Shown: positions 1 through 9,482 of the stretch, in pieces
Layout: every line of letters begins with the position of its first letter
How positions within the stretch are numbered: the first letter of the stretch is position 1
Origin: Fragilaria crotonensis
Taxonomy: Eukaryota; Bacillariophyta; Fragilariophyceae; Fragilariales; Fragilariaceae
Length of the DNA stretch: 64,000 nt
NCBI GenBank assembly: GCA_022925895.1
Contig: JAKSYS010000040.1
Coordinates: 1-64,000, forward strand
Direction: 5' to 3'
Notes under the pieces: model-generated
What the model saw: only the letters and a program-made list of their open reading frames with translations
Told to the model about the DNA's origin: nothing
Databases searched by the model: none
Position numbers and translations under genes: made by a program

Positions 1-638
1 TCGGTTCTAGTACCCGAACGATGGATGCCGAATGTCCTCTTCGGGCTAGTCTGAGTCCCATTCGACATGGCTTTCGGGGCCGGTATGACATGCAACGTGC
101 CTTTGTCAGTGATGGAGATATTGCTCGAACAAGCCCAGCACGACATGAAAGGGGATTGGATGGCAACCGCCTTGCAAGCCCCACCACCCGCAACTGCAGC
201 ATCCAACAAACTTCGGAATGTAGCACAAACATTCCTGTCCCCAGAAACAAATCATTGCTTTCCACCCATCTTCTGGAAGAAACCACAATTGATACAGGCG
301 CACGGCCAGCATCTCCAGATAACTTGACCGCGTGGTCCGACGAGGAACGGAATAAGCCTTGGGAATGCAAGACATGCACCTTTGTCAATGAAAACCCAAT
401 ACATCTATCATGTAGCATGTGTGGCGTCCTTCGTGAAGTTGGTCGTCAAGCTCGGCCTAATCCGTCAGCGTTTGAGGAGCAAATGGCCTTTCTTCGTGGC
501 GAAACACAGCAGTCCACAATTCAATTCAAGTCTAAGAAATTGGAGGAGGAGTGGTTTGTTAAACTGCGAGAGCAACGGATAGAAGAATTGTTTCAACTAC
601 AAACAGAGTACTTGAAGAAAGTCTGTGGAGGCGTGTAA
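1..638 (+). CDS. RanBP2-type zinc-finger protein, C-terminal part (5' cut by window)
   Basis: The frame is open from the first base of the window to a stop at 638, so the true start may lie upstream; the first ATG in the window is at 21. Counting from that ATG, residues 114-134 form a RanBP2-type zinc finger: Trp114, then Cys116-x2-Cys119, Asn123, and Cys131-x2-Cys134. The family binds ubiquitin or single-stranded RNA. The last 45 residues are charged and Gln/Glu/Leu-rich, likely a short coiled coil. The region before the finger is Ser/Thr/Pro-rich without a recognised domain. The finger is clear; the biological role is not. Confidence 0.6.
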   Translation, partial: GSSTRTMDAECPLRASLSPIRHGFRGRYDMQRAFVSDGDIARTSPARHERGLDGNRLASPTTRNCSIQQTSECSTNIPVPRNKSLLSTHLLEETTIDTGARPASPDNLTAWSDEERNKPWECKTCTFVNENPIHLSCSMCGVLREVGRQARPNPSAFEEQMAFLRGETQQSTIQFKSKKLEEEWFVKLREQRIEELFQLQTEYLKKVCGGV

Positions 639-1478
639 TATCGAGCTGGCTACCATAATGTGTCCATGACATCACATCCAACTGTGGCTGAGGACTTCCG
701 CATAACATTTAGAAGACAGTACAAACGAAAGGAGCGACCAAACTTGAATTGTTCGGATTGTAATCGAACATAGAGGCCACTGATTTTAATTGGCATTGCC
801 ATTTGCCAATAAAGCAAAGCTCCATCGTAGGTAGATATAGGACAGGAGGGGATCACTTTGTTCGTTGGGCCACCTTTGAATCCACGCCACCTCGTGAACG
901 GGTTCTAGGTACCTGTGTGTGTGACGGAGAACCTAGCAGTAAACGATGGACAGCAAGCATGATGATGCAGGGGAATTGCAAGCAAATCAATGATTTGGAA
1001 CGGAAAACGTGGCCTGCACGTTTGTTCCCTGTGCCATACCTGCAACGTGCTTTCGTGACGAGGAACGAGACCTGATGTTTATAACATGCGCAACCAGCGG
1101 CACCAACTTGGTTTTGTCTCGGAACGTGGAGGTGGACTACTACGCCAAACTGCAAAACCCAAACTGCTTTAAGAATTAATGGAGCTGCACTAGAACGCCT
1201 GAGACGGAATAAATAGAATTGAAATCAGCATCCAAGAGCTATCGTTGACGGCGCTTTTACATCACAGCGTCAGCTCCTGTAATGACGACCTTTATGCAGC
1301 TCTGCAGGCATCACAGTATACGTGCTGAAAGAGACATGACGCTTTGGTGCATCTCGCGACAGGGTTGCCGCTCGACAATGCGATCTTGTCATTCGGGGAT
1401 ATGCCTTACAAACAACAGCACTACCAAAAGGTCGACTCACGCAGCTACCTGACACGTACTAAAATTAGTGTAGGGAAT
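639..1478. other. intergenic, no gene recognised
   Basis: This 840-bp stretch lies between the 3' ends of the zinc-finger gene and the convergent beta-oxidation gene. Short open frames occur on both strands, but none has family-like sequence. I see no tRNA or repeat. Confidence 0.5.
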
Positions 1479-3942
1479 CTACTCATGAAACTTCTTGCCA
1501 CTGGCCGCGTAGTCCTTCAGAAGTTGACATGGTTCGAATTGAGGACCGTACTTGGCAGCAAAATCGTTCATCATACCAACATATTTGTCAGCTCCGATTT
1601 GGTCAATGTATCGGAAGGGACCGCCGCGGAAAGGAGCAAACCCGGTGCCAAAGACCAATCCCATATCACCAACGACGGCATTCTCGATGATTTCGTCTTC
1701 AAGGCATTTCGCCGCTTCGTTGATGAATCTTGACACCAAACGATCCTGAATTTCCTTCTCATCAAGACGCAAATCTTCTTCGATGTAGTGCTTAAGGTAT
1801 CCACTGATTTCGGGATTGAGCGTCTTCTTTTTACCAGCATAACTGTAAAAGCCCTTGCCGCTCTTCTTTCCCAACCAACCCTTTTCAATCATGTTCTGCA
1901 TGATAGAGGTGTCACCTCCAGTCATTCGTGTTCCAAGGTCGGCGTTGGAAAGGAACTTGGCGACATGAGATATCACATCAATACCTGTAAAGCGATGTTT
2001 TCCATCCTGTAAGTGTTTGATTGCAATTGGAATAACGAAAAGGAATCTAGAGTAACGTACCGACTTCATCAGCAAGAGTGATGGGTCCCACCGGCATACC
2101 AAAATTCTTCACAGCAGAATCGAGTTTCTCGAGTGGCACACCGTCTCGAATCAGGGCTGAAACTTCAACCAAGTACGGTCCCAAACAGCGATTAACGTAA
2201 AATCCTGGAACATCCTTGACCACCATGCATGTCTTGCCTTGTTTCGTTCCAACTTCAAACGCAGTCGCGGTTGCAACATCGGAAGTTCCCGCGTGTGGAA
2301 TGATCTCCAAAAGGGGCATTTGGGGTACGGGGGAGAAGTAGTGCATGCCAACGATGCTTTCCGGTCGACCGGCACCTTCGGCGATGCTGGCAATTGGAAT
2401 AGCGCTGGTGTTTGTCGCAAAGATGCAGTGGTCTGGTGTGACCGCCTCGATCTCCTTGATGATTCTCCTTTTCAACGATAAATCCTCGAAAACAGCTTCA
2501 ATCACCAAATCGGCTTTTCCGAAGTGCTTCGTCCAGGATGCAATATCGTCCGTCAGCGGAGTGACATTGGAGACGTTGATGTTGTACTGATACTCTGTCA
2601 TATGTTTCTTGGATTTCTTCTTTCCCCAATTGTCCTGCATATATGAAACACCACGGGAGACACCGGCACTGTCCTTATCCTTCAGCAGTACCGAATAACC
2701 CTTTTCTGCTGACACTTGCGCAATACCGGCCCCCATCAACCCTGCGCCCATGACAGCCACTGTTTTGACTTTGACTGCATTATCTCCAAATGCATGTTTC
2801 TTCATCTGAGTCATGCCATCAAAGATTCCAATAAGGGCTTCACTCTCCTTTGTTTCAGCAAGCTTTGCGAAGAGTTCTCGTTCCTTCTTGTACTTGTTGG
2901 AGGGGTTTTCCAATCCGTATTTGACTGCTTCAATGATGCTATATGGTGCAGGATAGTTCCCACCAGTATTCTTTTCAACAAGTTTCTCAACCTGCTTCCA
3001 CATAATGTTCCGACCAAAGCTTGTTTCCTCAATGAATCTGTTCATCCAACTCTTTGGTTTGCGCTTGGCCTTGAGCTTTCCGGATGCTAAATCCGCCGCA
3101 CAGTCAATGGCCACGGCCTCGAGTGATGCAGGCGTAACGACCAAATCCACCAGGCCCATCTTCTTGGCCTTGTCAGGACGAATATCTTTTCCAGTCAACA
3201 TGGCATCCATGGCGGCTTGGAGTCCAATGAGCTTGTGCAGGTTCTGAGTTCCTCCAAATCCAGGCAAGAGTCCAAGCTTGACTTCAGGCAAGCCGAGCTT
3301 GGTCTTCGGGGAATCGGTGCAGACACGGTAATCGCACCAGAGCGCCCATTCGAGGCCACCACCGAGTGCTGGGCCGTCAATAGCGGCGACGAGAGGAATG
3401 CCCTTCTTCTTCATACTCTGGAAGAATTCCAAGCCGTCGGCGATGAGGGGGACAAGATCTTGCTTGTTCTCGATGGATTTGATGTCGAAAATATCAGCAC
3501 CTGCAATAAACATGCCAGGCTTTGCCGATGCAAAGACAACGGCCTTGACATTCGGGTTCTCTTCAATCTCTGTCTTCCACAGAACCTTCGCTTCGTCCTT
3601 GACGGCGAAGCTGATAATGTTGACCGCCTTGGGGCCGTCGAAGCGAATGACCGCGACGCCGTTCTCTTTGACTTCGACATTTTGAAAGTATTCGTACTTG
3701 CGATCAGGAGAAGGAGAGAACTTGACAGGCGCAGCAGGTGGGGTTGTGGATGAGACGGGTGGTTCGTTGGCAAGAGGAGCTGCCGAGAAGGAGCGTGATG
3801 TCACAGTGGCCACTGCTGGACGGCCAATGTCGCCAAGGATCGCGATTGCCGCTCTTCGTTCCAGTGTTACGCCGGCACGCAAAAGACTGTGGCGTGACGC
3901 AACATTCGCGGATATGCGCGAGACCGCAAGCTTCGATAACAT
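1479..3942 (-). CDS. HADHA: Mitochondrial trifunctional enzyme alpha subunit (enoyl-CoA hydratase / 3-hydroxyacyl-CoA dehydrogenase)
   Basis: Two exons, 3942-2061 and 1984-1479, joined over a 76-nt GT-AG intron, give 795 residues, close to the family length. The N-terminus is Arg/Ser/Ala-rich without acids up to about residue 55, which fits a mitochondrial presequence. The crotonase fold (about 85-275) carries both catalytic glutamates, Glu198 in GGGLEWA and Glu220 in LPEVKLG. The dehydrogenase domain starts with the NAD loop GAGLMGAG at 399-406 and keeps the catalytic His in GMHYFSPV (about 533). Exon 2 supplies the C-terminal helical domain. The enzyme performs the hydration and NAD-linked oxidation steps of long-chain fatty-acid beta-oxidation, normally with a separate thiolase beta subunit not seen here. 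A peroxisomal MFP is the alternative; the presequence argues for mitochondria. Confidence 0.93.
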
Positions 3943-4447
3943 CGTTGTTTGTTGATCTGAGGTCGCAGTTGTCGTCTGGTCCTTTTATGACCGTTTTGGG
4001 TGTTGAGAGTGTACCTCCTCAGAGTGGCGAATGGCCAATGTTGATTGGCGTGAAGACGCAATCAATTTCCTGCTACAAGTGCATCGAAAAAGGATTCGTT
4101 ACAGGATTCAGAGCTCGTTATAACATATTCATAAGTAGATTTGCGCTATTGTGAATGCTAAAATCAGGAGCATCATTCGTTGGTGTCAGGTGTCACCTGT
4201 CAGCTCCGCCGCCTGCCAAAGTGTACTGGAGCACGCATACACTGTCATACTGCAGTACAAGTACTGACGTATACTTCATACTCCGATTACTTTGTGTACC
4301 AGTACTGTATATTCTGAAGGGGTTCGCAATTCGAGTTCCAACGCACAATTGTGTAGTCGTACTCCAGTGCCGTTGGACAAAAATTCACCGTATCGGAATA
4401 CTTGTTACTGTATACTGCCTGATTGTTCCCAACGCGTCAGAGTTGTG
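3943..4447. other. intergenic with clustered GTAC-type motifs
   Basis: Promoter side of the beta-oxidation gene. At about 4235-4320 there is a cluster of short motifs such as GTACTGTA, TACAAGTACTG and CCAGTACTG. The same motif class recurs in other intergenic regions of the window. I see no gene. Confidence 0.4.
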
Positions 4448-4464
4448 GGCCTCGGAAGGGTAAG

Positions 4465-4690
4465 GTAAGCAAAGGTAAAGGGTAAAGCTAACGGCCTTTA
4501 CCTTTATACCCTTAAAGAAATTACCCCATAAGGAAACTCATTACCTTTACCTTTACCCTTTAAGGAAATGTGTTACCTTTACCCTTTAGGAAATTACCCT
4601 TTAAGGGAAATTGTTACCTTTACCCTTTAAGGAAATCCTATACCTTTTACCCCTTAACTGTTAAAAGTTAAAAGGTAAAAGGTAATTTCC
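4465..4690. repeat. Subterminal array of TTACCTTTACCCTTTAAGG units (left)
   Basis: About six imperfect units of TTACC/TTTACCC/TTTAAGGAAA follow each other, with a reverse-oriented GGTAAAGGGTAAAG block at the outer end and a GGTAAAAGGTAA block at the inner end. The array can therefore fold on itself. It matches the array at the other end of the element. Confidence 0.75.
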
Positions 4691-4894
4691 GGGTAATTAT
4701 ACGATTACAAATTCGTGAGTATGGAGTTGAGTACAACAACAACACCTTTGTGCACACATCGACACTCGACACCTGGACGCATTGAGTACATCCAAGCTGC
4801 TGATTATGAAGCAACACCATGCTAATCGTAGAATAAACACCATTGTGTTTCATGCTATGAAATTAATTGACTATAATGATTAGTACTCTGCTTC

Positions 4895-5122
4895 TTAGGC
4901 GCACTCGGAGTCATCGGCAAACAAATTGTCAAACTGGACATCATTCAGCATGCCAACGGCACTATCATCCAGGACTTCCTCCACCCACTCATCTTGTCCC
5001 ATCTCTACTATCATGTTGATCACTGCATCAATTGATTCGTTAGGCGGCTGAGTTGCTTGCAGCTTTGAGTAAAGTGTAAAGTGAAAAGCGAATCGCAGAA
5101 TAATCCGGTAGCAGATGCTTGC
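4895..5122 (-). pseudogene. Short acidic coding remnant inside the TIR element
   Basis: A 76-codon frame ends at a stop at 4895-4897. Its second half is strongly acidic and hydrophobic (MGQDEWVEEVLDDS, then FDNLFADDSECA at the end), unlike random translation. Position and composition suggest the C-terminal tail of an ancestral transposase kept in a deletion derivative. I cannot name the family; chance is still possible. Confidence 0.3.
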
Positions 5123-5212
5123 TCATACTACATGCTACTAGTGTATGATGTAGAATGTACAAAGTCCTACGTCCTATGCATCAATTATCTTGAACTTCAT
5201 CGATATATGGAT

Positions 5213-5428
5213 CTCCCTTAAAGGGTAAAAGGTAAAGGGTAATTAACGGGTAATTCAAAGCGTTACCTTTACCCTTTAGGAAATTACCCTTTAAGGAAAA
5301 TCATTACCTTTACCTTTACCCTTTAAGGAAATGTTTTAATTTTACCCTTTAGGAAATTACCCTTAAAGGAAAATCGTTACCTTTACCCTTACCTTTTATC
5401 TTTTAACCTAGGGGTAAAGGGTAATTTT
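5213..5428. repeat. Subterminal array of TTACCTTTACCCTTTAAGG units (right)
   Basis: This is the counterpart of the left array: an inner block in GGTAAAGGGTAATT orientation, then about five TTACC/TTTACCC/TTTAAGGAAA units, then an outer GGGGTAAAGGGTAATT block. The mirror arrangement of the two arrays supports a single inserted unit. Confidence 0.75.
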
Positions 5429-5721
5429 CTTACCCTGCCGAGGCCTATTGTAGTTGTGGGGAGAAACAGTATATACTTGTATGTACCAGGTAACAGTACT
5501 ACCTGCATTCCCTATACAAGTAATACTGCATTACTGTAATATTACTTCGTACTAACACTGTACTGGTGGAACGCACGCACGTCTCGGCACGAGATTTCGG
5601 TCAATGACAATTTAGTTGACAATGACGATTGACGTAGTGTATCGCTGTAACTGCTGACTCCAGTCTCTCAACAATCAACAACGAGATCTGCTTCGGACAC
5701 GTCATCCTTATCTGGGCTACC

Positions 5722-7410
5722 ATGTCGCAATTGAATTCAGATGAAGAAGAAGCATTAATTGATCGGGAATTCAGCGAGCATCGAGATGGGGGACACAGTG
5801 ATTCCGATGGATACAGCACCTGCTTGGCATCTACTCAAAATGGTGATCACGGTGAAGATGACGACGAAGATTCGATGTCAAGTGACAAAGATGATAGTGA
5901 AGAGGATGAGAGAAGTACGTCCAGCAGCTCTGATGACGATGACGTTCCATTACATTCACAACTCCTTGGACAATTGTCCATAATGAGACGTCGTGGTATT
6001 CGTACACCTCAGGAGCACCAGAACAATGAAAATGGCGACCATAGCCTTGACGACAGCAAACACAAACCAAAACGAGATTTCGTACTTCCCAGAGAGCGAA
6101 CTCTCTGTCGGCTGGCCAATGCCTTTCTTTGTACATCAATTCTGCTGTGGTTGCTCGTTGTCATCGCGTCATCAGGTCCACCTTCGGAACAGGGCGCTCG
6201 CCCTCTCAATCTACCGGATGAAAGAACATTTCTTCAGAAGCTCTACGAACGATTCTTTTCCCGACGGCATGCGAAACTAACGGTGGGTCAGATTGCCCAA
6301 CTTCGAAAACAACGAACCAACGAAGCACGCCTAGCGTTGGGATCAGCCGCCGAAGGGGGTGGATTCTTCAGTTTCTTGGGTTATAAAAAGAAAAAGCCAA
6401 ACGCCAATGTTGAGGCTATTCCTCCTGGATGTGATTATCTGGACTGGCAAAAGACTTCGTTTCCAAATTGCAACGAACTGCACGAGATCGATCTTGTCGA
6501 TGCCCTTCGGGTGCCCAGGAGACGATCAAAGAAGAGCCAGAGAATGGAACGCGACGCTGAAGAAAAGAACAACGTTGGCTATGTGGATAGTGGCCTTTGG
6601 AGGACAGTTTGGAAAGTGGACCCACGCGGAGAAAAGAAAGATAAAGTTCCTGCCGTTTTGAAAATGATGAAGGGAGAACACGATGTCGACCAACGGAATA
6701 TGGATCGACATCGACGAGATGCATTGGTCATGGAGCGATTGACATCATCGCCCCACATTGTTTCGATGTATGCGTATTGCGGCAATTCAGCGTTGACCGA
6801 ATACCTCTCTGTTAGTCTAGAGGCTGTCATTTACCAGAACGAAACAGTTGAAACTTTTCCAACTCGGCAAACCCCCGAGGGCCGACTGCAGTTGGCCTTG
6901 GGGGTGGCGAAAGGAATTCAAGCTTTTCATGAGATGGAAGGAGGACCTGCCATCCACGCAGATGTTGTAACGAAACAATTCCTCCTAGGCGAAGACGGAA
7001 ATATGAAGCTGAATGATTTCAACCGCTGTCGGTTCATTGCTCACAGAAACGACACTGGAGAGAGTTGCGATGTCCGAATTCCTTCTGCACCTGGCAACTC
7101 AAGGTCGCCTGAAGAATATGCCTTTCATGCACTGACTGAGAAAGTGGATATCTATAGCGGAGGCAATGTGCTCTATGAGATTTTAACTGGAGAGGAACCC
7201 TGGCTCAAGTTGAAGATTCTTGATGCCCAGGAACGGATTTCAAAGGGGGAGAAGCCACCCATTGCAGACCAATATTTGAAGCCGAAAACAAGTGATGCAG
7301 GCCTGGCAGCTCTCATCGACTTGACATACGAGTTTGATCCTGTGAGTCGAATCACTGCATCCGATCTTGTTAAGGAGCTAGAAATCCTAATACGGGACTT
7401 CGGCGCCTGA
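5722..7410 (+). CDS. Membrane-anchored divergent protein kinase
   Basis: Single exon, 562 residues. Residues 1-120 are acidic and Ser-rich; one transmembrane helix lies at about 131-151 (FLCTSILLWLLVVIAS). The C-terminal half has a kinase fold: the ATP lysine is probably Lys314 (AVLKMMK), the catalytic loop reads HADVVTKQ with Asp414, and the Mg-binding motif reads NDFN (Asp432) instead of DFG. The APE region reads SPEEY (462-466), followed by DIYSGGNVLYEILTG, typical of subdomain IX. The usual loop Asn is Gln419, the DFG Gly is Asn and the Gly-rich loop is poor, so activity may be low or altered. The substrate is unknown. Its last 24 bp overlap the end of the convergent next gene. Confidence 0.75.
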   Translation: MSQLNSDEEEALIDREFSEHRDGGHSDSDGYSTCLASTQNGDHGEDDDEDSMSSDKDDSEEDERSTSSSSDDDDVPLHSQLLGQLSIMRRRGIRTPQEHQNNENGDHSLDDSKHKPKRDFVLPRERTLCRLANAFLCTSILLWLLVVIASSGPPSEQGARPLNLPDERTFLQKLYERFFSRRHAKLTVGQIAQLRKQRTNEARLALGSAAEGGGFFSFLGYKKKKPNANVEAIPPGCDYLDWQKTSFPNCNELHEIDLVDALRVPRRRSKKSQRMERDAEEKNNVGYVDSGLWRTVWKVDPRGEKKDKVPAVLKMMKGEHDVDQRNMDRHRRDALVMERLTSSPHIVSMYAYCGNSALTEYLSVSLEAVIYQNETVETFPTRQTPEGRLQLALGVAKGIQAFHEMEGGPAIHADVVTKQFLLGEDGNMKLNDFNRCRFIAHRNDTGESCDVRIPSAPGNSRSPEEYAFHALTEKVDIYSGGNVLYEILTGEEPWLKLKILDAQERISKGEKPPIADQYLKPKTSDAGLAALIDLTYEFDPVSRITASDLVKELEILIRDFGA

Positions 7411-9043
7411 ATCCTTTAGAGCTTCTGCAGGTTCTGCCTTTTCTTCTTCTCCCGGCGAATTATGTGTCGTTTCAGGGACATGGCACCAGTTTGGCGGGAA
7501 CTTGAAATCACTCATCTCGATTCCGTACTCGGCCAGCTTGCCGTCCGTAACGTGAAGAACAATTTCATCGCCGACATCAACGTTTTTGGAGGCAACGATG
7601 TCCATAGTCAACCCAGTCATGAGATCGGTTAAAACATGGTGAGCGCTCATACCCCGTGCAACGCGGTTGAACATGTTCCATTCACCAAACTGGTAGACGG
7701 CATTAGACTTCAATGGATCATCGGTGTATTTCATGCGCGACGCAATGGTGACTGGGCACAACTGTATTGACGACAGCGAATGCCCAAAACAAAGGCTAGT
7801 TGGCGACTCGCAAGAATCAGAGTCGATACATTGATTATCCTTCTCTTGGACACGAAGTGGCGCAACAACGATGGTGGCACCCTTTTTGACCGGACGCTGA
7901 GCAAATAGGCCGTCATCCCTTACCACGACATCATCCATGCAGTGAGCGCGATGTTCCAACCAATAAATGGTTCGGTTTTGGACCACATAATACGCGTATG
8001 GACGGTCATTATCAAAATATGCTCCGAGGGTGTTTGCCTTCGTTGGTAGCAAGTTTGCGACTCGGTGATTGAACAAGGTAGCCACGCGATTTACCAATTC
8101 CAGGGTCTTATCTGGATCGAAGTGTAAGCATAATTGTTTCAAAGCACTGCTGAAGTCCTTCGCAGAGTATAACCAAGTTCTTACCTCGACCGATTTTCGG
8201 ATTCGAATGTGCCATGTTGAGTCTTGCGTTTCCTTTAACTTTCCGAGGTGCGTTCAAGATTAGGGCATCAGCCTCGATGAGAAAAATGTCTTCAGCAATA
8301 CGGTAATCCTTTGCTGTGGGAATATTGCGAAAGAAGGGGTGGTCGACGCCAAGTCGCGAATGAGGATGCTGCACTACGGACAGAAAGAGTTCCTCCCCTT
8401 GTTGAATAGAACGAGTGGCACGAAACTGTCCTTGGTCGCGCTCGACATTGACCATGAAAGGATGGTGTTTGAGGAACAACTCGTTCTCATAAACATCCTC
8501 TCCTAGCTTATCCCCGGTTTCCAGCACAACTTCTCCAGGTTCAAAGTTGCGTCCCGAATACCAACTGAGACCTGCCGATGGGATAGTACTCTCGCCAAGA
8601 AAAAGTCCACACTCCGTCTTGCGACGTCGGCCTTCTTCGACGCGCCGAAATTCCTCCGTCGCCTTGACAAGTAGATCTTTAACATCATTAATACTTGGTT
8701 TCTTCTTCATTCTCTTCAATTCCTCTGGTGTATGACTTCGTCCGATATCATTGGAAACGAAAGCGACCAAAAGAAGGACTGCAAAAACACCGAGGAAGAT
8801 GGGTAGATCACGCTTGGGTTCGAACTTTCCAACTTTGTGACGGGATTGACTGATGAGAGGAGCCTGAGGTTGGGGACGATAAACAACCCGCACAGGTTTG
8901 GCCGTTTTGGTGTCAGGTGCAAATCTAACAGTTGTCTCTGCTTTGGCATCATCCTTCGGTTGCGTTTGCCCTGCTGCCGTTGTCGTTACGGCAGTACCAG
9001 AATCCGGCAATGTCTCCTTTTTATTCGCTTCAGCTTCACCCAT
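7387..9043 (-). CDS. Membrane-anchored SET-like domain protein
   Basis: Two exons, 9043-8185 and 8111-7387, with a 73-nt GT-AG intron, give 527 residues. I chose the ATG at 9043 (MGEAEANKK); the frame runs open further upstream, but that part looks like leader. One transmembrane helix lies at about 82-97 (FLGVFAVLLLVAFVSND). Two stretches resemble halves of SET folds: GRNFEPGEVVLETGD with IQQGEELFLSV (about 164-222), and in exon 2 GLFAQRPVKKGATIVV with VDVGDEIVLHV. I see no clear NHS/GEELxxxY catalytic set, so methyltransferase activity is unproven. The gene is convergent with the kinase gene and their coding ends overlap by 24 bp. Confidence 0.6.
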
Positions 9044-9482
9044 GCTCTTGCTCTTTGTATTCAGAAACGAACCTTGAATGTTAGGAGGTGGGATGAGCAA
9101 GTAGACGTCCTGTCTCTTGTCGCTTTGGATCAAGGCAAGGGATTGTAGAGTTGACGCAATAGAACAAAAGACACGGTGATAATGTTTTTTCGCGAAGTGG
9201 ACGGCAATCTTGCGCTGGGGGGAAGTTGGACGTTGGAAGGATACGAAGAAATGCATTTTGACGAGGTCTACGAACGTTATATGCCGGGTAACGGGTAGGT
9301 GTGAAGTGGAGTAGTACAAGTACTACAGTATAAACCTATAACACGTGGTAAAGGTCACTTTTTTCATGGTCCACCCATAACCCAGCTAACACTTCATTGC
9401 GTCATTGAGGCTCCATCAACACGACACACCGACCATGTCCAGTCGATACAAAAGCAGGATCGGCTTGTTGCATTTCTATCAG
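9044..9482. other. intergenic with GTAC-type palindromes
   Basis: Upstream of the SET-like gene and downstream of the dioxygenase gene. AGTAGTACAAGTACTACAG at 9312-9330 is an imperfect palindrome of the recurrent GTAC class. Nothing else is recognised. Confidence 0.4.

Larger units (their letters stand above)
4450..5451. mobile_element. Non-autonomous DNA-transposon-like element with TIRs and subterminal repeats
   Basis: The ends are inverted repeats: GGCCTCGGAAGGGTAAG at 4448-4464 and, on the other strand, GGCCTCGGCAGGGTAAG at 5445-5429. A 9-bp direct repeat, AGTTGTGGG, flanks the unit at 4441-4449 and 5452-5460, which looks like a target-site duplication. With that reading the right end carries a few bases beyond the TIR and the left TIR overlaps the duplication by two bases, so exact ends are uncertain. 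Inside each end lies an array of TTACCCTTTAAGG-like repeats, with a unique core of about 520 bp between them. Subterminal arrays plus 8-9-bp duplications fit hAT or Mutator-like elements. No transposase domain is seen apart from a short tail-like frame. Confidence 0.6.

Noticed and set aside
3217-3753. 178-codon plus-strand frame inside the beta-oxidation gene
   Set aside because: Antisense shadow of a strongly conserved coding exon.
5222-5440. TTACCCTTTAAGG arrays as telomere-type repeats
   Set aside because: The units vary in length and include both orientations around a core; they fit transposon ends better than telomere repeats.
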